From Burkholderiales bacterium (lineage in GTDB: Bacteria > Pseudomonadota > Gammaproteobacteria > Burkholderiales > Burkholderiaceae_C): a stretch of DNA of 40,169 nt. Under the pieces are notes generated by a model. That model was not told the DNA's origin and did not search any database. It worked only from the letters and a program-made list of their open reading frames with translations. Shown here piece after piece: positions 1 to 6,611 of the stretch (the first letter of the stretch is position 1; each line of letters opens with the position of its first letter). The translations under genes and the position numbers were made by a program. The stretch is from contig CANFPU010000018.1 in NCBI GenBank assembly GCA_947448955.1, forward strand, positions 1 to 40,169, read 5' to 3'.

Positions 1-1193
1 ATGCCCAGCACGCGCTCGGCAATGATGTTGCGCTGGATCTCGTCGGTGCCTCCGGCGATGGAGGTCGCCGGCACCGATACCAGGATCTCGGCAATGGTGC
101 CCTCCAACGGACTGTTGGCGCCCGTCAGTAGCGCGTCGGCACCGCTGATCATCGTGTGCACCCGGGCGGCAGCCCGCGCGACGTGGCTGGCGGCCAGCTT
201 GCCCAGCGAACCCTCGGGTCCTTGTGGGCGGCCGTTTTCCTGCGCCGTGCGCGCCCTGCGAGCGGTCCACTCGGCCGACTTGACCAGGGTCAGCAGCTTG
301 GCGATTTCCTGGCGAACGACCGGGTCATTGATGCGGCCGGTTTCCCGGGCGCGCGAGACGATGAGTTCGACCCGTCCTGCCCGGTTGGGGTACCACTTGT
401 AGGGTGCTAGCGCGATCGCGGTCTCGGCACGCTCTTCGTCATAGATGCGACCGGGCCTGTTCGACGCCGCCGAGCCCCAGGACCGCAGGCCGTCAGCACT
501 GCGCCGCTCGTGCATCAGCGTGGTGGTGGTAACGGCCCAGCCACCCCCTTCGTGGCTGACGAGTTGGTCGGCCTGCACGATCGCATCCGTGATGAAAACC
601 TGGTTGAAAGTGGCATGCCCGTTCATCTGCTTGAGCGGCTGCACCTCGACGCCGGGCTGGCGCATGTTCAGGATGAAATAGCTCAGGCCTGCATGCTTGG
701 GCTTGTTCCAGTCGGTGCGCGCCAACAGCAGGCCCCAATCGGCTTTCTGCGCGCCAGAGGTCCAGAGCTTCTGGCCGTTGACGACCCAGTGGTCGCCTTT
801 CAGGTCAGCGCGCGTGACCGCGCCCGCGGCGTCGGATCCACTGCCGGGTTCGCTGAACAGCTGGCACCAGGCCTCTTCGCCTGTGAGGCTGGGGCGCAGG
901 TAGCGCCGCTTTTGCGCATCGGAGCCATGGGCCAGAATCGTGGCGGCGGCCAGCACGCGGATGCCGACCTTGGCCACGCCGACGGCGCCGATGCGGGCAA
1001 ACTCTTCGTCAACCACCGGGACCAAGCCGACCGGCAGGTCGCGTCCGTACCATTGTTTTGGCCAGTGCGGCGCACCCCAGCCTGAATCGACCAGTTTGTT
1101 GCGCCACTCGAGCAGGCCGTAGTCGGAGCGCCAATTGGCTTCGAGCCAGGCGCGGACTTCGGCGCGGACGGAGGATTCGGTCAAGTCGGTCAT
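1..1193 (-). CDS. Acyl-CoA dehydrogenase (3' end beyond window), probable catalytic partner of the next gene
   Basis: FAD-dependent alpha,beta-dehydrogenation of an acyl-CoA thioester. About 397 codons are visible from ATG at 1193; the frame is still open at base 1, a few residues after the family's terminal EIQRNIIAERVLG motif, so nearly all of the protein is present. Seen: the FAD/substrate motif WCQLFSEPGSGSD, then KLWTSGAQKADW, and the C-terminal GGTDEIQRN helix. By hand alignment the medium-chain-type catalytic Glu (YEG) is replaced by Gly (AGG), whereas Glu229 in LMHERRS falls where isovaleryl-CoA dehydrogenase carries its base. A good ribosome site (GAGGGGG) precedes the ATG. It starts 14 bp after the preceding acyl-CoA dehydrogenase gene, so the two are surely co-transcribed and may form a heteromer. 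Substrate unknown. Confidence 0.9.
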   Translation of the reverse strand, partial: MTDLTESSVRAEVRAWLEANWRSDYGLLEWRNKLVDSGWGAPHWPKQWYGRDLPVGLVPVVDEEFARIGAVGVAKVGIRVLAAATILAHGSDAQKRRYLRPSLTGEEAWCQLFSEPGSGSDAAGAVTRADLKGDHWVVNGQKLWTSGAQKADWGLLLARTDWNKPKHAGLSYFILNMRQPGVEVQPLKQMNGHATFNQVFITDAIVQADQLVSHEGGGWAVTTTTLMHERRSADGLRSWGSAASNRPGRIYDEERAETAIALAPYKWYPNRAGRVELIVSRARETGRINDPVVRQEIAKLLTLVKSAEWTARRARTAQENGRPQGPEGSLGKLAASHVARAAARVHTMISGADALLTGANSPLEGTIAEILVSVPATSIAGGTDEIQRNIIAERVLG

Positions 1194-1207
1194 GTCGTGT
1201 ATCCCCC

Positions 1208-2338
1208 TCAGGCGGCCCAGTGGTTCATCATGCGTTCGCGATGCAAGTTCGCGTCCCCGAACAGCACCTCGGAACTCTTGGCGCGCTTGAACCAGAGATG
1301 GGTGTCGTTGTCCCAGGTGAAGCCGATCCCGCCGTGGATCTGGATGGCATGGATGGCGGTCTGGAGATAGGTATCGCTAGCGCAGGCCTTGGCCAGCGAC
1401 GCGGTAGCGATCACGTCGGCATCGCCTTCGTCGAGTGCCGCGGCGGCGAAGTGTGCGGCCGATTTGGCCAGTTCGACTTCTAGCAACATGTCGGCCTGTT
1501 TGTGCTTCATCGACTGGAACGACGCGATGGGGCGGCCGAACTGCATGCGCATCATCGCGTAGGCCAGCGCGTCTTCGCGCAGTCGTGCGGCGCCACCGAC
1601 CATCTCGCTGGACAGGCAGACCGCAGCCTCGACCATCGTGCGGGCAAAGGGCGCGGCGGCCGCCCCCTCATCCCCCAACAGTTGTGCTTGGACATTGTCG
1701 AAGCCCAGGCGTGCGAGTTTTCGGGTCTGGTCCATCGACGCCAGTGGTCGGCGGTCCAGCCCGGTGGCATCGCCACGCACCGCAAACAGCGACAGGCCGG
1801 ACTCACCCGACGAGCCCGGCGCTCGCGCCAGCACCACAATCAGGTCTGCGGTATGGCCGTCCAGCACAAAGCTCTTGTGGCCGTTCAGACGGTAGGTGTC
1901 GCCTGACTTTGTCGCGGTCAGCGCGGTACCGGCCGCATCCCAACGCCCGTTGTCTTCGGTGGCCGCCAGTGTGGCAACCGTGTCGCCCGATGCGATCTCA
2001 GGCAACAGCGTCTGCTGTTGGACCGCGCTGGCGCCGTTGAGGATCGCACCGGCACCCAGCACGGTGGAGGCGAAGTACGGTGCGCACAGCAGCGCGCCGC
2101 CCATTTCCTCCAGCACGATGCAGTGCTCGCCAAATCCGAAGCCGTGGCCGCCCATGGACTCTGGAATGCGCACGGAGCACAGGCCAAGCTCGCTGTTGAT
2201 CGCCTGCCAGCCCTTGCGCTCCCATCCGGCCTCGGTGTCCATCAGTCGCCGCACTTCCTTGGTCGGCGATTGATCGGCCAGGAACCGGCGCACGGCCGCG
2301 CGGAACTCTTCCTGTTCAGGTGAAAAACTGAATTTCAC
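1208..2338 (-). CDS. Acyl-CoA dehydrogenase lacking the canonical base, probable non-catalytic partner
   Basis: 376 aa acyl-CoA dehydrogenase fold. I chose the GTG at 2338 because AGAGGA lies 7-8 nt upstream and the protein then begins VKFSFSPEQEEFRAAVRRFL, the normal family N-terminus; an ATG 47 codons upstream adds unlike sequence. Seen: N-terminal helical domain, middle beta domain with TATKSGDTYRLNGHKSFVLD, and C-terminal helices with FGRPIASFQSMKHKQADM and IQIHGGIGFTWDNDTHLW. The C-terminal motif reads EVLFGDANLHRERM, so the usual catalytic Glu (YEG) is missing, and the isovaleryl-type position appears to be Ala. The usual ExxSGSD-like flavin motif is also degenerate (ATEDNGRWDAAGT). Known heteromeric acyl-CoA dehydrogenases of steroid catabolism have one such degenerate subunit; that this is one is inference. 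Confidence 0.88.
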   Translation of the reverse strand: MKFSFSPEQEEFRAAVRRFLADQSPTKEVRRLMDTEAGWERKGWQAINSELGLCSVRIPESMGGHGFGFGEHCIVLEEMGGALLCAPYFASTVLGAGAILNGASAVQQQTLLPEIASGDTVATLAATEDNGRWDAAGTALTATKSGDTYRLNGHKSFVLDGHTADLIVVLARAPGSSGESGLSLFAVRGDATGLDRRPLASMDQTRKLARLGFDNVQAQLLGDEGAAAAPFARTMVEAAVCLSSEMVGGAARLREDALAYAMMRMQFGRPIASFQSMKHKQADMLLEVELAKSAAHFAAAALDEGDADVIATASLAKACASDTYLQTAIHAIQIHGGIGFTWDNDTHLWFKRAKSSEVLFGDANLHRERMMNHWAA

Positions 2339-2557
2339 GGCAATGTCCTCTGTTGATTGAGCCAGCGGAGTGCTGCATATAAACGGGCACCTGCCGGCCT
2401 GTCTTCGATCATATAGGCCGAGACTCGCATCTCGCGCCGTAGGGGCGAGCTTGGCATCGGAGCCTCGGTCCGCGCCCATTCAGCGCGCCATGACGCCCCA
2501 GATCTCCAGATGCTCCGGGGTGCGCCGGCGCGCTGGTCAAACGGCGAGGATGGCCCT

Positions 2558-3535
2558 CTACTGCGGTTTCACGCCGGCTATCGTCGCGATGCGGCGAAAC
2601 CGATCGAGTTCCTCGCGCTGAAATTTCTGCATGTCGGCAGGTCCGTAGGGCATGAGTTCACCCCCCGTCGATCTGCCGTATTCCTTGGCATCGTTGGTGG
2701 CGAGCGCCTTTTGCATGGTGTCGGCCAACTTCGCCGTGATGTCGTCCGGTGTCTCTGAGCGCACGCTGAAGGCCGTCCAGGTGTAGGTGACGTATTCCGG
2801 GAAACCACTTTCCTTCACCGTCGGCACCTCCGGAAACATCGGATGCCGTGTTTCTCCAGACATCGCAATCGCCCGCAGTTTCCCGCTCTTGATCAGCGAC
2901 GCAGCGCCACCCACATCGACAATCGCAATATCGAGTTGATTGCCCACCAGATCGGCATAAATGGCTGCCCCGCCTTTGTAGGGTATGTGGTTGAACTTGA
3001 TGCCGGCGAGGTTGGCGAACCACTCGAAAATCAGTTGATAGCCGGCAGAATAAGTGCCTGCGCTGAGCGATTTCTTGTCATCCTTTGAGGCCTTCACGAC
3101 ATCGGCCAGCGTGACCAATTTCGAATTCTGCGGCACGATGATTGCGGCCATGGCACGCGCCAAGCCGGCGATCGGCTTCAGATCTTTGGCCGGGTCGTAA
3201 GGCAGATCCTTCATCGTGACCGGATTCACCGACATCAAGGAGATGCTTCCCAGCAGGATCGTGTGACCGTCGGCGGGTGCCGATTTGACCGTCGAAACGG
3301 CAATCACGCCGCTGGCGCCAGGGCGATTCTCAACCACCACCGTCTGCCCGAGGAGGCCCGACATCTTTTCGCCGAAAAAGCGGGCTGAGGTATCGGAACC
3401 GCTACCGGCCGTGAACGGGACGATGATTTTGATCGCTCGATTGGGAAAATCTTTTGCTTGACCCAGCGCTGGCGGCGTGACCGCCATCAGACTGGTAAAC
3501 ATCAGACTCAGCAATGCAAGGAACACTTTTCTCAT
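2558..3535 (-). CDS. Bug/TctC-family periplasmic substrate-binding protein
   Basis: 325 aa extracytoplasmic receptor of the tripartite tricarboxylate transporter (TTT) type. It begins with a signal peptide (MRKVFLALLSLMFTSLMAV, cleaved near ALGQA). The mature part has the family features IKIIVPFTAGSGSDTSAR, VVENRPGASG, a KSAPADGHTILLG segment, and PYKGGAAIYADLVGNQLDI. Such proteins bind small carboxylates. The start at 3535 is fixed by the signal peptide and an AGGAG site 6-7 nt upstream. No TctA or TctB membrane gene is visible, which is usual for the many orphan Bug receptors of Burkholderiales. The gene lies upstream of, and on the same strand as, the acyl-CoA dehydrogenase pair (gap about 220 bp), so it may deliver or sense the acid they degrade; the ligand is not predictable. 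Confidence 0.93.
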   Translation of the reverse strand: MRKVFLALLSLMFTSLMAVTPPALGQAKDFPNRAIKIIVPFTAGSGSDTSARFFGEKMSGLLGQTVVVENRPGASGVIAVSTVKSAPADGHTILLGSISLMSVNPVTMKDLPYDPAKDLKPIAGLARAMAAIIVPQNSKLVTLADVVKASKDDKKSLSAGTYSAGYQLIFEWFANLAGIKFNHIPYKGGAAIYADLVGNQLDIAIVDVGGAASLIKSGKLRAIAMSGETRHPMFPEVPTVKESGFPEYVTYTWTAFSVRSETPDDITAKLADTMQKALATNDAKEYGRSTGGELMPYGPADMQKFQREELDRFRRIATIAGVKPQ

Positions 3536-4043
3536 TTTATCTCCTATTTTTTTTAAAACCTGATCGATCGAACTGTTGGCGCTCAGCAGGCCAGGCTGAA
3601 TTTTATAATTTACAAGGATATCAGTGATTATTATTCTTATCGATATCGATTTGGATTTGGATTTGGATTTGGATTTGTTGGATGCCGGCATCGTGCGCCA
3701 TCGTCGATTGATTGCCCGGCACCGCCGAAGGCGGCCCTGGGGGTCTCGACGGACGCGCTTATTTTGCGGTGCGGCCGGGCTTGCGGCAGCATGGCCCTGA
3801 TGAAGTCGTGGTCGTCAGAGGCTCGACCCCCGTGATCCTTGGGCTAGCACCAGGGCTTGGCCGGCGATTCCTCAGCCGCACCCCAGCGAACCCGCCTGCG
3901 ACAGGGCCTTGGAAGGATATCCATCCAGCACAACGGCCCTGTCGCGCCGTGTCATGATTCCAGCGGCCCGGCCCATGCCGGGAACCGCTTGCCGGCGGCC
4001 ACAGCGCGCAGCCAACTTTCATCCGCACCTCAGGAGACACCCC
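3536..4043. other. 508-bp intergenic region between divergent genes, AT-rich near the Bug gene
   Basis: No convincing gene. The part next to the Bug gene (about 3541-3660) is strikingly AT-rich against the GC-rich background. It carries TATAAA on the minus strand (3602-3607), a plausible -10 for the Bug gene, overlapping TATAAT on the plus strand (3604-3609). I could not find a convincing -35 for either. A hexanucleotide repeat follows at 3649-3677. The remaining 360 bp are GC-rich and featureless apart from the ribosome site CAGGAGAC before the dehydrogenase at 4044. Confidence 0.6.
3649..3677. repeat. Hexanucleotide tandem repeat, ATTTGG x4 plus a partial copy
   Basis: Four perfect head-to-tail ATTTGG units (3649-3672) followed by an imperfect unit. 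It lies about 115 bp upstream of the Bug gene start, outside any supported coding region. Perfect short arrays like this can change length by replication slippage. An effect on the Bug promoter is possible but speculative. Confidence 0.9.
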
Positions 4044-5207
4044 ATGCAAACCCATCACTGGCCTGCACAGCAGCGCGTTCACGCTGGCGTCGGCGCGCTC
4101 GAAACAGCCTTGCCTCGCGAACTCGATGCCTTTGGTTGGCAGCGCCCGCTGTTGATCACCACCAACTCGCTGATCCGCAGTGGCATGGCCGACAGGGTTC
4201 GTGCACTGCTGGGTGAGCGCTGCGCCGGCATGGTTGCCGACATTCCGGCCCACTCGCCGATTGTCTCGGTAGCCCGCCTGGCGGCTGCTTTCCGCGACGG
4301 ACAAGCCGATGGCGTCGTGGCGCTGGGTGGCGGTTCCGTGATCGATGCGACCAAGGCGCTGCTGGTAGCTCTCGGGGCGGGCCTCGCGACTGGCGACATC
4401 TCCGGTGACACTCTCGTCAAAGCCTCTGGCGGCGGCACCAGCCACTGGGGCACCGACTTCGCGCGCACGCGCATGATTGCGATACCGACGACCTTGTCGG
4501 CGGCGGAATTCACGTCGTTCGGCGGTGTGACTGACACCGCCATTGGCCGCAAGCTGATGGTCGGCCACCCGTTGTCGGTGCCGATCAGTGTCATCCAGGA
4601 CCCCGCTTGCACAATGGACACGCCTGCTGAACTGCTGCTGTCCACGGCAGCGCGTTCGGTCGATCACTCGGTCGAGGGTTTTTGTTCGGTCAACACCTCG
4701 CCGATCAGCGATGCCACCGCGATCGAGGCGGCGCGACGGATGTGGAGCGCGCTGCCACGCATGCACGCGAACCCGGCCGATGCCCATGCGCGCGCCGACG
4801 CGCAAGCGGCTGCCTGGCTATCGATCCAAGGCCGCAGTGGCGGGGTGATGCACGGTGCCAGCCACGGCATCGGCTATCTGCTGGGTGGCGGGTTCAATGT
4901 GCCCCATGGATTGACCTCTTGCGTGATGCTGCCGGCGGTGCTGCGCTGGAACCGCCCGGTCAACGAGTCGCGTCAGCAGGCATTTTGCGAGCGGGTTGGC
5001 CTGGATCCGGCACGTCCGCTGGCGGATCACGTCGAGTCGCTGTTCGCGTCGGTGGGTCTGGCCACGCGCTTGTCGCAGGTCGGGGTCGGCCCGGATCGCT
5101 TTGAAAAGTTGGCTGCGATGTACGACGGCACCGGCCCGATCGCCGCCAACCCGCGCCCCGTGAAAGGTGCTGCCGACCTGTTGGAGATCATTGCCCTGGC
5201 CGCATGA
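4044..5207 (+). CDS. Iron-containing alcohol dehydrogenase family protein (maleylacetate-reductase-like)
   Basis: 387 aa NAD(P)-dependent oxidoreductase of the Fe-ADH superfamily. ATG at 4044 has CAGGAG 8-9 nt upstream. Seen: the dinucleotide-binding GGGSVID at residues 95-101, IPTTLSAAEFTSFGG around 147-161, and two C-terminal histidine segments (MHGASHGIGYLLGG, about 269-283, and NVPHG with His288). In group III alcohol dehydrogenases the first metal ligand is an Asp four residues before a His (DALTHAIE). Here the hand-aligned segment is RSVDHSVE, so Asp becomes Arg204 while His208 is kept. Maleylacetate reductases also lack a full metal site, so this may be a metal-independent reductase of a keto or aldehyde intermediate. 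It is the only plus-strand gene among catabolic minus-strand neighbours. Substrate unknown. Confidence 0.85.
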   Translation: MQTHHWPAQQRVHAGVGALETALPRELDAFGWQRPLLITTNSLIRSGMADRVRALLGERCAGMVADIPAHSPIVSVARLAAAFRDGQADGVVALGGGSVIDATKALLVALGAGLATGDISGDTLVKASGGGTSHWGTDFARTRMIAIPTTLSAAEFTSFGGVTDTAIGRKLMVGHPLSVPISVIQDPACTMDTPAELLLSTAARSVDHSVEGFCSVNTSPISDATAIEAARRMWSALPRMHANPADAHARADAQAAAWLSIQGRSGGVMHGASHGIGYLLGGGFNVPHGLTSCVMLPAVLRWNRPVNESRQQAFCERVGLDPARPLADHVESLFASVGLATRLSQVGVGPDRFEKLAAMYDGTGPIAANPRPVKGAADLLEIIALAA

Positions 5208-5250
5208 TGGCCGCTTGATGGCTGCTTCATGGCTGCTTCATGGCTGCCGG
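5207..5250. repeat. 11-bp tandem repeat starting in the stop codon of the Fe-ADH gene
   Basis: Four copies of an 11-bp unit, two of them identical ATGGCTGCTTC (5218-5228 and 5229-5239), flanked by variant copies ATGGCCGCTTG (5207-5217) and ATGGCTGCCGG (5240-5250). The array begins at the last base of the stop codon. The remaining 130 bp to the next (convergent) gene show no clear terminator. Confidence 0.9.
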
Positions 5251-5378
5251 ATCAGCGCGCTTCGGTCTGGCGGGCCGGCGCGCTTTCGCACGGAGGCAAC
5301 GCAGGAGGACACTGAGGCCAACTCGAGTTCAACCCAAGGTCCAGCCTCGGTCCATCCCCGCGCCGATATTCGAGGGCT

Positions 5379-6611
5379 TCAGGCCGTGGGATCGCGCTCC
5401 GGTCCGGCAACGATCGCTGCGTCATGCAGCTTGCCGATGGCCGCCGCCGGCAGGCCCAGCACTTCGTGGAGTACCTCGTCGGTGTGGCAGCCCAGGAGCG
5501 GCGCTGGCGGGGTGGCTTCACGTGTCAGACCGATGGCGCGCACGGCAGCGCCGGCGGACAGATGTTCGCCGATGCCCACCGTTTGGCTGCGCTCGAAGAC
5601 TGGGTTGGCCAAGCTGACTCGGGCGTCAGCGGCAAGCAGTTCCGTCACGGTGCTGTAGCGGCCCCAGCAGACCTTGTGATGCTCGAGTTCGCGCTCGGCG
5701 GTGGCGCGGTCGCGCAGCGCGAACCAGGGCTCGACCAGCGCGGCGATGGCGTCGCGGCCCTCAAAACGGTGCGCTTCGTCGTCGAAGTCAAGACCGATTT
5801 GCCGCTGCAGCGCTGCGATGGGCTCACCGATGCCGCAAGCCTTGACCAGCGACTTCCACTGGCCAGCCGAGATCGCCGCGACCATGATGCGGTGTCCATC
5901 GGCTGTGGCGAAATCGCGGCCGAAGGCGCCGTAGATGTGGTTGCCGATCGATGGACGGTCTTCCTGCAGCAGTTCAGCCTCCGCCAGCACGCCCAGGTGC
6001 GACAGCGTCGTGAAAGCCATGTCCGACAGCGCGAGCTTGAGCTCGGCGCCGGCGCTGGTGCGTCGTCGGTGGTCGACTGCGGCGAGGATCGCAAAGGCGG
6101 CCTGATAGGCGCAGGCGATGTCCCATGCCGGCAGTACGTGGTTGACAGGCTGCTGCGATGAGCCGCCACCCGTCACGGCCGGGTAGCCGCTGGCGCTGTT
6201 GACGGTGTAGTCCACGGCGGTGCTGCCGTCGGCATTGCCTTGGATGGTGCAACTGATGACGTCGGGGCGGCGTGCTGCCAGCACGCTGTGCGCGAGCCAG
6301 GGTGTGCCGATGTTGGTCAGCAGCACGCCCGCCTCGGTGCCGGGCGCAGTCGCCAGTGCTTGCACCAGTTCACGGCCTTCAGGTTTTTTCAGGTCGATCG
6401 CGACCGATCGCTTGCCTTTGTTCAGACCAGCCCAGTACAGGCTGCGACCGCTGGCCATGCGGGGCATCCGGGCGTAGTCAATGCCGCCACCGATCATGTC
6501 CACGCGGATCACGTCCGCACCGTACTGGGCCAACGTGAGGCCGGCCAGAGGCGCAGCGATGAACGCGGAACTCTCGATCACGCGCAAGCGGTTCAGCAGA
6601 GGGTAGGTCAT
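5379..6611 (-). CDS. Class III (CaiB/BaiF family) CoA-transferase
   Basis: 410 aa enzyme that moves CoA between acyl groups, typically activating a carboxylic acid with a CoA donor such as succinyl-CoA. Seen: the N-terminal family signature RVIESSAFIAAPLAGLTLAQYGADVIRV, the CoA-contact segment GLNKGKRSVAIDLKKPEG (about 62-79), and Asp164 in LPAWDIACAYQAA, the position of the catalytic aspartate that forms the acyl anhydride in formyl-CoA transferase. Its ATG (6611) overlaps the stop of the preceding acyl-CoA dehydrogenase gene as ATGA, showing translational coupling. That pairing suggests it supplies, or recycles CoA from, the dehydrogenase's substrate. As that enzyme resembles methylsuccinyl-CoA dehydrogenase, a branched dicarboxylate is a reasonable guess, not more. 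Confidence 0.9.
   Translation of the reverse strand: MTYPLLNRLRVIESSAFIAAPLAGLTLAQYGADVIRVDMIGGGIDYARMPRMASGRSLYWAGLNKGKRSVAIDLKKPEGRELVQALATAPGTEAGVLLTNIGTPWLAHSVLAARRPDVISCTIQGNADGSTAVDYTVNSASGYPAVTGGGSSQQPVNHVLPAWDIACAYQAAFAILAAVDHRRRTSAGAELKLALSDMAFTTLSHLGVLAEAELLQEDRPSIGNHIYGAFGRDFATADGHRIMVAAISAGQWKSLVKACGIGEPIAALQRQIGLDFDDEAHRFEGRDAIAALVEPWFALRDRATAERELEHHKVCWGRYSTVTELLAADARVSLANPVFERSQTVGIGEHLSAGAAVRAIGLTREATPPAPLLGCHTDEVLHEVLGLPAAAIGKLHDAAIVAGPERDPTA

Noticed and set aside
2395-2420. CGGCCT/AGGCCG inverted repeat upstream of the acyl-CoA dehydrogenase pair
   Set aside because: Only 6-bp arms with a 14-nt loop and no T-tract; too weak to call a terminator or operator.
3649-3677. The ATTTGG repeat as a CRISPR or coding (KSKSKS) element
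   Set aside because: No spacers exist, and the Ser/Lys reading only extends the Bug frame upstream of its clear signal peptide and ribosome site.
3759-4805. A 348-codon minus-strand frame across the Fe-ADH gene
   Set aside because: Arg/His-rich, no family resemblance, and overlaps a well-supported plus-strand gene.
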